Positions 23,950 to 32,825 of a stretch of DNA of 64,000 bases are shown one piece after another. How positions within the stretch are numbered: position 1 is the stretch's first letter; every line of letters starts with the position of its first letter. A program made the translations under genes and the position numbers. The stretch is from Kappaphycus alvarezii (lineage: Eukaryota; Rhodophyta; Florideophyceae; Gigartinales; Solieriaceae), in contig NADL03000057.1 of the NCBI GenBank assembly GCA_002205965.3, positions 248,001 through 312,000 of the forward strand. The letters are read 5' to 3'. Below the pieces are notes generated by a model. The model searched no databases. It was not told the DNA's origin and was given only the letters and a program-made list of their open reading frames with translations.

Positions 23950-24380
23950 GAAAGTGGGGGAGGGAGGATGAGGTGATCTGACTTTATACAAAAAAAGCCA
24001 CGTGTATAAAGAGCGAGTAGGAGTGGCCAACGTGGTGACGTTGCAACAATCACAACAATGCGTAATAAATAAAATACAATAAAGTATACTATTCAATTAA
24101 TTTAATTCAATTTAATTGTAATAAATTAATTCCTTGGACAAGATTGGCTCGCCACAGTGGACTGTACTGTACAGGACAGTAGGTTACACAGCCACCTTGT
24201 AACCATCGAGTAGTCGCCCGTCTTTAATTTCTTTGCAATCCTCTTGAGCCGAATCTTCTCTATTCCAGGCCTTGTTTAGTCCAACACTGCGCCTCCTCCA
24301 CAACCCGACTCGCTCATCTCACCACCCTACCACCCTTAAAACCGACCATCTGCACCCATCCTCCTCCATCTCACACAATC

Positions 24381-25841
24381 ATGCCAGCCCCAACATCCCG
24401 CCCCCGTTCCCGCGCCCTCCTCCCCACCCTCCCCCAAACCTTCACCACCACCGTACGCCTCCCCTTCCGCCAACTCCGCACCCTCTCCCTCCGCGGCCCA
24501 GCCGTCCTCCTCTCCAAACCCACATCCTTCACCCCCGAAACAGACTCCAAGTTACTCGTCCTCTCCCCCACCAACAAACCGCTCCCCCAATCCAAACTCC
24601 ACGTCCTCCTCTCCGGCCTCCGTCTCACCTTTCCCGACTCCACCACACGTGATGCATTTCTGGCCGCTGCACACGCGGCTATCCAACAACTGTCCACCGG
24701 TGTACAACGGTACACCATCTGGTCCAAGGTTCGCAGTCGAGTGTCGGCGTGTATGTATTTGGTGAGGCGGAAGGAGGATGGCGTTTTGTTTTGGATGAAG
24801 ATGGTGGCGAAACAGGCCATGGATTGTGAGTCGAGGTTGGAAGGGGTGGTGGCGGAGAGAGCGGTGTTGGCAGAGGCGGCTGGGAGGCGGATTCCATTTA
24901 TTCATACTTTGGTGGATGCCTTTGAAACGGATAGTCATTTATGTCTGGTGTTGGAACGTCCGGAATATGGGGATATGAGACGTGTGTTGGAGGCGTTGAG
25001 GAATGGAAAGTTGACGGAACGGGTGACGAGAAAGTTGTTTGCGGAGATGGTGTTGGGTGTGGAGGAGTGTCATCGTATGGGGTATTTGTATCGTGGTGTG
25101 AAATTGGGGGCGATTCGATTGAATGGACGGGGGCATATCAAGCTGGGAGAATTCGGACTTGCAAAGAGAATGGAGGTGGAAACGATGTGTGGAAGTGGGA
25201 GTGATTCGGGGAGGGATGACGCGGACGCACTGGATGATCATCGTTTTCAGCTTGTGGGTCGTACGAATAGCTTTGTGGGTGCCAAGCGGTACATGTCACC
25301 CGAGCAGATCAGTGGTGGTGGTGGTGGCAAGGTAGGGTATGGAGTGGAGGCGGATGTCTGGGCGCTGGGTGTTGTACTGTATGTGATGTTGGTGGGGGAG
25401 TTTCCATTTGCACAGGGTATGGCGGGGAGTGATGAGGAATCATTGTATGATGCGATCTGTGGACAGGCGTTGCAGTTTCCGCAAGGGGTTCGAAAGGAGG
25501 CGCGAGCGCTGTTGGAGGGTTTGTTGCACAAGGATGTGGCAAAGAGGTGGGATTTGAATCGGGTGAAGAATTGCGCGTGGATGCGTGGGGTGGATTGGAG
25601 GGATTTGAGGTTCCATGCGGAGCATGATGAGCCGCAAAAGGATGTGTTGAGTGACCTGAAGATGAATGGTGTGGGGGTAGAGACTTGCCCAAAGGAGGAG
25701 AGAGAACTGTCGTTTACGAGGATTAGCTTGGAGTCGGGGGGGAGTGGGGCATCGTCGGCGAGTCTGTGGAATTCGGATGGGCGTGGCAGGATGGCCGAGT
25801 TGGTAGGCTTTGGGCATATTAATTATCCGCAACGTTTGTAA
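24381..25841 (+). CDS. K3: PH-like + AGC-type pseudokinase
   Basis: Predicted 486-residue intact protein, starting ATGCC as K1 and K4 do. The N-terminal module covers about residues 25-103 (LSLRGPAVLLSKP; LTFPDSTTRDAFLAAA). The kinase domain covers about 112-400. Lys140 and alpha-C Glu159 remain. The glycine loop has decayed (VRSRVSACM). The catalytic loop is YRGVKLGA, with Gly239 for Asp and Ala244 for Asn, and DFG has become EFG (Glu257), so three catalytic residues are gone. A Ser/Asp-rich insert (about 271-287) precedes RTNSFVG and SPE. The end, LVGFGHINYPQRL, resembles the AGC hydrophobic motif with Gly478 where Ser/Thr is usual. Closest to K2 by shared motifs (FETDS, EYGDMRRV, ECHRMGYL). 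Likely a pseudokinase regulator; this role is inference. No intron seen. Confidence 0.85.
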   Translation: MPAPTSRPRSRALLPTLPQTFTTTVRLPFRQLRTLSLRGPAVLLSKPTSFTPETDSKLLVLSPTNKPLPQSKLHVLLSGLRLTFPDSTTRDAFLAAAHAAIQQLSTGVQRYTIWSKVRSRVSACMYLVRRKEDGVLFWMKMVAKQAMDCESRLEGVVAERAVLAEAAGRRIPFIHTLVDAFETDSHLCLVLERPEYGDMRRVLEALRNGKLTERVTRKLFAEMVLGVEECHRMGYLYRGVKLGAIRLNGRGHIKLGEFGLAKRMEVETMCGSGSDSGRDDADALDDHRFQLVGRTNSFVGAKRYMSPEQISGGGGGKVGYGVEADVWALGVVLYVMLVGEFPFAQGMAGSDEESLYDAICGQALQFPQGVRKEARALLEGLLHKDVAKRWDLNRVKNCAWMRGVDWRDLRFHAEHDEPQKDVLSDLKMNGVGVETCPKEERELSFTRISLESGGSGASSASLWNSDGRGRMAELVGFGHINYPQRL

Positions 25842-27067
25842 TGGCGAAACCGTATCGTACATGCATTGATTGGCAGTGTTATTTTTCTTTGATAATCTCT
25901 AATGAGTCGAGTCTAATCTAGGGCAAGATGTAAAACTTTTCGAGCCGATGCAGATTCAGATGCAGATGCTGATGCTGATCCAGTGCATCCACTGTCGTAC
26001 AACAATCGTGTTGTGTCCTGTCGTGTCCCAACGCGAGGGGCAAGTCCTCGAAAAAAACTGAAAACCTCAAAAATTCAAAATACCCAACGTGTATGGCCCA
26101 CGTTTTGCATCCAAACATAACATGCACACCGTCAACCTGCAACCGCCCAACCGGCAACCGCCATTGCAAACAAGGGCCACCCGGTTGACACTTGGATTTT
26201 CTTCCATATTCATATTAACCAACGTTCCACAGTGGAGTAACTTTATGGCATCATTAAAACAGTTGAGCCATACCCACCCTGGGCGTTGTTGCTGATTCCG
26301 TGCAAATGTGCAAACGTACTGCATCCATCATCCCATTCACCTATCCTATCTCAAATATCTTAAGTGCCACAACACATCCTAGTTTATGGCCACCGTTGCC
26401 CCACCTCCATCACCGTCCATCCTGTACCCTGCCACCCTACACAACTCTCCAACTCCCCGTGCAACTTTATCGCGGCAACACGCCTCTTGTGCCCCAATTC
26501 TTCCAACTCTTCCCTCTGGTATCTCGAAATATATACAACTTGAATATACTTTACGGTAACACCCCCCCCCAAACTCGAGTCCATTCGCTCTGTCACTGCA
26601 CGTTTATCTACCCGCAACACTGTCATGTTTTTACTGGCGCCTGCCCACATTCTTCTTGCACCCCGCTTTCAACACCCCGCCAGTTTTCCTTGTTTCTCTC
26701 GTACCAAATCCCACAGTTCCTTACACCACCCAACCGCTTGCGACAGTCTCCCGTTGGTCCATTCCTTCCATACCGATAACGACACCACAAACATACACAT
26801 TACATTTACAAGTCGCCTTTCACTTGCCCTGTAAACTCTTGTGCCATGCCGCACGCCATAATCTCCACACTCCGCCTGCCACCCTGTCACCTTTTCACAT
26901 ATCCTGGAAACAGTTTCTTCATTCAGATTTATACGCGCCGCTTGGTTTGCATTCCAATAGATCATTCGCTTCATTCCTATTTCTCTCAGATACACCACTT
27001 GAATACAAAATACATTCACACCCTCTCTTATGCCTCTTGCAAACACGTGTGCACTCTGTGCCAAACT
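25842..27067. other. Non-coding 3' flank of K3, C-rich on the plus strand
   Basis: Near 25945-25980 there is a short GATGCA/GATGCT hexamer repeat. From about 26300 the plus strand is C-rich and G-poor and remains so to about 28.0 kb, opening long spurious plus frames (26300-26779, 26656-27336) without recognisable domains. Confidence 0.5.
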
Positions 27068-27900
27068 CCCATTTCTCCCCGTTTTCTCCACCGCCTGCCT
27101 CTGCAACTCTTCACAACAACATTTTCATCCCTGATGCAACTCTTTGCTTGGTAAATGCCCGCCTGTTCATACTGTATCTGCAGCCGCCCTGCCCCTTACA
27201 TCTTTTAGTTGTCGCGCTGCTGTATCTCCCAGCCGTGTTCTCCCGTCTCTTGTACTCGACATTGCAGTGGCCGATAAGAATTCGCACAAAATGTAGGGCG
27301 GCCATTCCAATACCGCCTGTCGCTTGCACATTGTAGTCGGCTCGATCGCCTTTCTTTCCCTTTTCTCCACCGACAACAGTATTCAAACTCGCGTCTCTCC
27401 CTGCTTTCTCCACCGCCTACCCTCTTACCATTCCCAGTAACGTTCTCATCTGTGAAACAACTCTGACACACAACTCTTCGCCATTAAAAAGCCGCCTGTT
27501 CATACTAAATCTTCAGTCGTCCTGGCGCCTGAATCTTGCGGTCATCGCGCATCCTCATCTGCCAGCCGTAATTTGCTCTCATTTTGTAGGGCAGTCGACT
27601 CGATCGGCCTTTTTCCCATTTTCTCCACCGACAACAGTATTCAAACTCGATTCTCTCCCTGTTACCCTCTCCACGAACTTTCTCATTTCTGATACAACCT
27701 TTTTGTTTTAAAATGCTCACCTGTTCAGGCAATATCCGCAGTGCCGCACTGCATTTGTTAATCGCTTTATGCCGGCACAAGTACATATTAAAACGACATG
27801 GGGCTTATACGCTAGAGTCGGATCGATCAACTTTCCTTCCCTCTCTCTCCACCGACAGCAGTATGCTACATTATCGCCCTTCCATACCTGACAGTCGGGG
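27068..27900 (+). repeat. Degenerate long-unit tandem repeat (about 220-265 bp)
   Basis: TTTTCTCCACCG recurs near 27073, 27359 and 27617, with a related CTCTCTCCACCGAC near 27843. It is followed at 27370 and 27628 by ACAACAGTATTCAAACTCG, and later in the unit by GCCTGTTCATACT (about 27161 and 27496) or CACCTGTTCAGGC (about 27718), then a CAGC/CATCTGCCAGCCGT-like stretch. Copies differ by substitutions and indels, so this is an old array of three to four units. Confidence 0.7.
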
Positions 27901-30279
27901 CCTCCTCTTTCTCTCGTTCGGGATTACAATGGCCGCTGATTCAGACATTACCTACAGCACAACTGGATTATCTGCGATTTATGTGCCCAGCAGCGAGTGA
28001 CACTAGAATCTATGGCACGTAACGACCCTTGAAACAGGGAACACACGGTGGTTTTACCCCCCTTTTTCTAATGGCCATCGAATGATTCTATACGCCACTG
28101 GCACGTAAACTGTTGAAGCGGCTTTGCGACAGCAAGTTGGCTTGTCATTGTTCGAGGGTTGCAGGGGGCTGCGTCTTTAGATCGTTAACGGCACGTACCG
28201 TTATCCAGTGTGTTGATTTTCTGGCTGGTAAAATCTAGAGCAAGGTGTGGTGTTTACCACACAAGGGTATCAGCCTGGTGGTTGGAAGACACGACTCCGC
28301 GACAGGACTGCCCATGATTTGAATCTTCATTAGAGGGCATTGCCCAGGCTGCGGAAACTGTTTCAAAGGGCTTATGCGTTATGCAGGGTACAACGGCATC
28401 ATATGAACTGTAAACCAGTCAAAACAGGTTGGGGCTAGAGAGTAACAAGGTTGGTAACAAGGGTGTAATTGAAGCGATCTGCATCTCTCCGAATGCATTA
28501 AACTTTCTCTCCAGCGGAGGCAGGCTGTGGGTGGCTCTGCAAGAGAGATGCAGCAAGCCAGGGAGTAGGGGGAGCGTTATACAATTATTAATGCAGCGCG
28601 AGGTATTGGAGGGCTGTCGAAAGATGCCAGATGATGGAATTGATAGCGGTATGTTACTTTGAGATTGGGTTGCAGAGCGGGGTGCACAGGTTTTTGGATG
28701 TTTGTTTGGTTTGTTTGGCGGTTGAATGCAGTGGGACGAGGAGGAGTGTTGTACGGTACGGTAGCAACAGTGACATGTGACAATGTTACCTGTTTGTGCC
28801 AGCACTTGGTGTAAGGGTTGGTCGGGTGTAAAGTGTAGGGTGTTGGCGGAGAGTGGAGATGGGTGAGTGGGCGAAAGGAGAGAAATGAGGATGGGGTAAA
28901 AGCGAGGAGGGGGCCATTTTTAATGGATGGTGGAGAGCGAAGGAGGGATGATTTGATGCAGGACGTATCAATTGGAGTCGGTGCTCATGTGGTGTAGTGT
29001 GTAGCAGGGTGTCCCATAGTGCCTGCTCTCTGGACGTTGTGTCCACATTTGTGCAAAGTTTTCTACTGCGCTGTAATTGTAAATCTACGAGGCGTTGACT
29101 GGAGACAGTAATCACAGGGTTAGTGCATTTACGGAAGTTGATAATCTGGCTAGGCGTAAAGTTATTCATATTGGCGAGGCATTTTTTCTTGGCTTGCAGT
29201 GGGCGGGATGGACGTGCCCGCAGGCAGTAATTTGAAAACGAGATATCCCGGGGCGTGCTTACAGAAAAGTCCGCATGTGGCATAGGACTCTAAAACGGGC
29301 GCATGAATTAGATGGCGGTGTTTGCAGCAATGTCTCGTCACGAGGGCAACACGGAATCCTCACCATCCATCCCTATTCAAAATGCAAGCTGATGGAAGAC
29401 ATTCTGTGTCAACACTACTTTACAGTCAACGAGTCGTACCCCTGTTTATTTACATTGCCGTAATAGCACCATCCACTTTGTCTACAACCAGCTTAACAGC
29501 AAAAGCCACCAAGTCGGACACAGGGGAAGGAAGCAGCAACCGCAGATACAGAAAATTTTTGCTATTTCAGACTATAAAAACGCCATTCCACATCGCCAAT
29601 ATGTGTCTCCTTACCGACATCCCCATGCCAAAGCAAGGCTTGCCATGTACCGTACACTACAACAACCTAGCCAGTTATGCTCAGGGCTAGAGACTGTAAA
29701 AACGAGATTGGTGAAGTTTCTCTATTGCCCCCAAGGCAGCCATCCTCGTCACGTCATTACAAAAGAAAAGCCAGGCGGCACAAGACGTGGCAATGCGGCT
29801 TTCGAATGCCGCTCAGCCGAAATGAATCATGTGGGCAATTACGGCATTGTGCATGCGCTAGTTGTACTGATTGCATATGAGGATTAGATGGAGGCGATTC
29901 GTGTAAATGAGTGGGCCGGTGCGGAATTGCATGTTTAGATTCGTACGCAATTGCGTTGCTGTAGTGCATCAGACGGGGCGTTTGGCGAGCGACCTGAGGT
30001 GGGTAGAGGTTGACAGGGTTGAAATGTGCACAGGTGCGCTGGCCATCGTTGCGTAGTGACAAATGATACAATATAATGGAGTCATATGTCATTTGAAAGT
30101 GAACGGAGCATGAATCATGAGTGACTTCTCTCTCGAAGGGTTGGCGGGTATAAAGCGACGAATGGGATGGCACAGGTTGCATTTGTGTTGAAAAAGGGTT
30201 CAACTCATACCAGCTGTCACATTGCTGGGAACATCAACTTTGTGTTAAATGAGCAACTTGGTCCATTGCTCTCGTACCG
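27901..30279. other. Non-coding stretch, G-richer on the plus strand from about 28.4 kb
   Basis: Only short frames. The plus strand changes from C-rich (26.3-28.0 kb) to G-rich (about 28.4-29.2 kb), echoing the skew reversal in the kinase genes although I detect no kinase motif. ACGGTACGGT lies near 28753. Confidence 0.4.
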
Positions 30280-30311
30280 TATTTATACGTACGAGCCGGT
30301 ACGTATAAATA
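30280..30311. repeat. 13-bp perfect inverted repeat containing TATA-like words
   Basis: TATTTATACGTAC (30280-30292) and GTACGTATAAATA (30299-30311) flank GAGCCG. Each arm holds a TATAAATA-like word pointing outward, so this may be a hairpin or a divergent promoter element. Confidence 0.8.
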
Positions 30312-30763
30312 GGCTGGCTGTCAACAAGTGCAGGCCGGATAATATTGTTATTACCGTATGGTCCAGTACATAACAATTTGGTGCCGTTGATGATCAGGCT
30401 AGCCATCTTGGCGCCGTAATTGCAAATGGCCACATGCCCCAACACGATGGAACAATTGTTGATTTTAAACTTGGACGAATGAGGTGAGAGGTGAGCTTCA
30501 AGTATGACAATTCTTTTCGAGTAGTAACGTGAAATCATTCATTTTGCAGCTCGGTTGGCTGATTATAAACAATCCCTCACCAAAATACTTGCTCCGTTAC
30601 CGGTTTTTCCATCAAACCTGTATTTTGTGAAAAGCGCCTTGGTGGCAAAGTTTCCTGCCGCACTCACTCAGCCACCGCTGTATGAATCGCTCTCACATAC
30701 GATATGTACTGTACCGAGTCACGTGCTGGCAATATACCAAATAAGTACAACTGGTTATCCCCA

Positions 30764-30812
30764 TCTGCCCTCTGCCTTCTGCCCGCTGCCCGCTGCCCGC
30801 TGCCCGCTGCTC
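30764..30812 (+). repeat. 7-bp tandem array (CTGCCCG-type)
   Basis: About six units, from CTGCCCT and CTGCCTT to four of CTGCCCG. Located 0.7 kb upstream of K4, between its GTAC repeats (30866-30882) and a region without genes. Confidence 0.85.
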
Positions 30813-30865
30813 CTCACCGTTGATCCGCCCTATCATACCATTCATATCACCGTAAAAGTTCTTTA

Positions 30866-31475
30866 CTGTACTGTACTGCACAGTATTGATGATGCTCCAT
30901 TCGAAATCCACCCCCTCCCCGCGAACTGCCCTCAAACACCAACTCCCGCTTTACACTTTCCAATTCTGCTTACGCTCCCTTCATACACATTACCATCTCA
31001 CCATACAACTCATTCCCCCTCACCTCCTCTCCCTCTCTCTCCTCCCCTGCTCATCACGTCACGCATCACATGATTCACCCTCCATCCAAACTGTTCGACT
31101 TTCTCCCCATCCCTGCCGGGCCTGATGATTCCTGCGTCTTTCGCCCTTTCCCAACAGTTACCACCATCATTACCATTTCTGCACCCCTCCATCTTCTATT
31201 TCGACATCCCACCTCCAATCATACTACGCCCCCTCTCACCCTGTCACTCTCAACTGTGCAAAACACCTTACCTATATACAACAACAGATACTCTGTCCAT
31301 TTGCAATCTCCACCAGTCAGCCATACGCACCCATCCCCTCGTATACCCCACCAACTTGATATAAATCACATCCCACCTCGCCTCAAAATCTTAAGGAAAA
31401 GCAACACGAACAACCAATCAGTGCCCCCAACCTTTCCACATAACCCCGCAATTCCATCCCTCTGACACACACACC
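30866..31475 (+). promoter_or_regulatory. Upstream region and C-rich leader of K4
   Basis: Starts with TACTGTACTGTACTGCACAG (GTAC repeat), then is C/T-rich with almost no G up to the ATG. TATAAATC at 31360-31367, about 116 bp before the start codon, is a candidate TATA box. Function is inferred from position and from similar arrangement at the other kinases. Confidence 0.45.
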
Positions 31476-32825
31476 ATGCCCTCATCCTCCCCACGCTCCT
31501 CCGCCCTCCTGCCCCACCTCCGTCTTCTCTTCTCCTCACATGTCACCGTCTCCCGCTTCCATTCCCGCCTCCTCACCCTTCGCGGCCCAGCAGTCATCCT
31601 CTCCAGGCCATCATCCCACCACCCACCCACTCTCCTCGTCCTATCAAAGACCAACCATCCCATTCCCCTCTCCGCCAGGCACATTTCCATCTCCGGCGTC
31701 CGCATCTCCTTCCCCGACTCTGCCACCCGAAACACATTCCTCAAAGCAGCACGCCATGCCATTGCCAACCTCTCCCTCGGCATCCTCAACTACGAAATTA
31801 AAGGCACCATCGGTAAGGGCGCGGAAGGTAGAGTGTATGCCGTGAGACGGCGTAGCGATGGCGAGATGTTTGCCATGAAGACAGTGTCCAAGAAAGATGT
31901 TATGAAGGATCGGTCCGGATTGCAGGGGATTGTGGGGGAGAGAGTACTGCTCGGACGCATGACGGCTGGGAGTTGCGCATGTGTCGTGCGCCTGGAGGAT
32001 TGGTTCGAAGCTCAAGGGCACCTCTGTTTCGTTATGGAACTGGCGGAATATGGTGACCTGATGAAAGTGATGAGGACTGTGGGAAAGGGATTGGATGAGA
32101 CGGTTGCGAGGTCTATGTTTGCAGAGATTCTGCTCGGTGTGGAAAAGTGCCATACTGAAGGGTGGTTGGTGCGGGATGTGAAAATGGGGAATTTACTGGT
32201 GGATGGCGGCGGTCATATCAGGGTGGCAGACTTTGGACTTGTAAAGCATGTGGCACTGGATGACGGCTCCGTGGGGAGAGCACTATCACTGGTGGGTACA
32301 AGAAGGTACATGGCACCGGAGGTTGTCAAAGGTGGCGGTGAAGGGGTGGAAGGGTATGGGGCAGAGGCGGATGTCTGGTCTATGGGGGTGGTATTGTATG
32401 CGATGGTATGTGGAGTGTGGCCATCGTGGATCGAGGGTGAAGTATCGTTCCCTGAAGGCGTTGCAGAGGAGGTGAGTGATCTGATTGGGGGCATGCTACG
32501 GAGAGAGTGGACAAAGCGGTTGGGGTTGAAGGAGGTGAAGCAACATGCGTGGTTGAAGGAGGTGGATTGGAATCGGGTTCGGTATGAGGCGGAACATGGG
32601 GTGGAGAAGGTTGAGGTAGTGGAGTCGTTGCGGAGAGAGGGGGTTCGGAAAATTTGGGGTGAGAGTGATGAAGAGGAAGAGCGGATGGAATCGACGGGCG
32701 TGCTGCTCAAGCCGGTTGGATGTGGGTTGGAACATCAAGCCCAGAGAAGAAAGAGACAAAAACATGCGTGGGGTCCGGGGGATGTCGAACTGGTTGGTTT
32801 CGACTACTTGGATTGGAGACTGTAA
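31476..32825 (+). CDS. K4: PH-like + AGC protein kinase, apparently active
   Basis: Predicted 449-residue serine/threonine kinase and the only copy that is both intact and motif-complete. The N-terminal module covers about residues 30-97 (LTLRGPAVILSRP; ISFPDSATRNTFLKAA). The catalytic domain covers about 107-368. Its glycine loop is GKGAEGRV (113-120), ATP lysine Lys135 (FAMK), alpha-C Glu155, catalytic loop VRDVKMGN (Asp234, Lys236, Asn239), DFG at 252-254, a PDK1-type site in LSLVGT (Ser271), and APE at 280-282. The insert before the activation site is short. The tail ends ELVGFDYLDW, an AGC-like hydrophobic motif with Asp443 at the phospho-site, a phosphomimetic arrangement known in principle from atypical PKCs, which carry Glu there. 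The layout resembles Akt (PH then AGC kinase), but orthology is not claimed. Closest to K1 by HLCFV-ELAEYG. Confidence 0.87.
   Translation: MPSSSPRSSALLPHLRLLFSSHVTVSRFHSRLLTLRGPAVILSRPSSHHPPTLLVLSKTNHPIPLSARHISISGVRISFPDSATRNTFLKAARHAIANLSLGILNYEIKGTIGKGAEGRVYAVRRRSDGEMFAMKTVSKKDVMKDRSGLQGIVGERVLLGRMTAGSCACVVRLEDWFEAQGHLCFVMELAEYGDLMKVMRTVGKGLDETVARSMFAEILLGVEKCHTEGWLVRDVKMGNLLVDGGGHIRVADFGLVKHVALDDGSVGRALSLVGTRRYMAPEVVKGGGEGVEGYGAEADVWSMGVVLYAMVCGVWPSWIEGEVSFPEGVAEEVSDLIGGMLRREWTKRLGLKEVKQHAWLKEVDWNRVRYEAEHGVEKVEVVESLRREGVRKIWGESDEEEERMESTGVLLKPVGCGLEHQAQRRKRQKHAWGPGDVELVGFDYLDWRL

Larger units (their letters stand above)
22765..24380. promoter_or_regulatory. Shared upstream region of the divergent K2/K3 pair
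   Basis: 1.6 kb between the two start codons. The K2-proximal half (22765-23250) is extremely G-rich on the plus strand, so C-rich on the K2 coding strand; the K3-proximal part (24280-24380) is C-rich on the plus strand. In between are GTAC repeats (23277, 23904-23949, 24159-24175), a 9-bp tandem array (23845-23888), an AT-rich patch (24060-24130) and TATAAAG at 24005. These are the expected ingredients of a divergent promoter, inferred from position. Confidence 0.5.

Noticed and set aside
24371..25862. Several minus-strand open frames opposite K3
   Set aside because: Shadows of the K3 coding sequence, low-complexity and without motifs.
26300..27336. ORFs of 159 and 226 residues downstream of K3
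   Set aside because: Same compositional effect, and the right one overlaps the tandem array.
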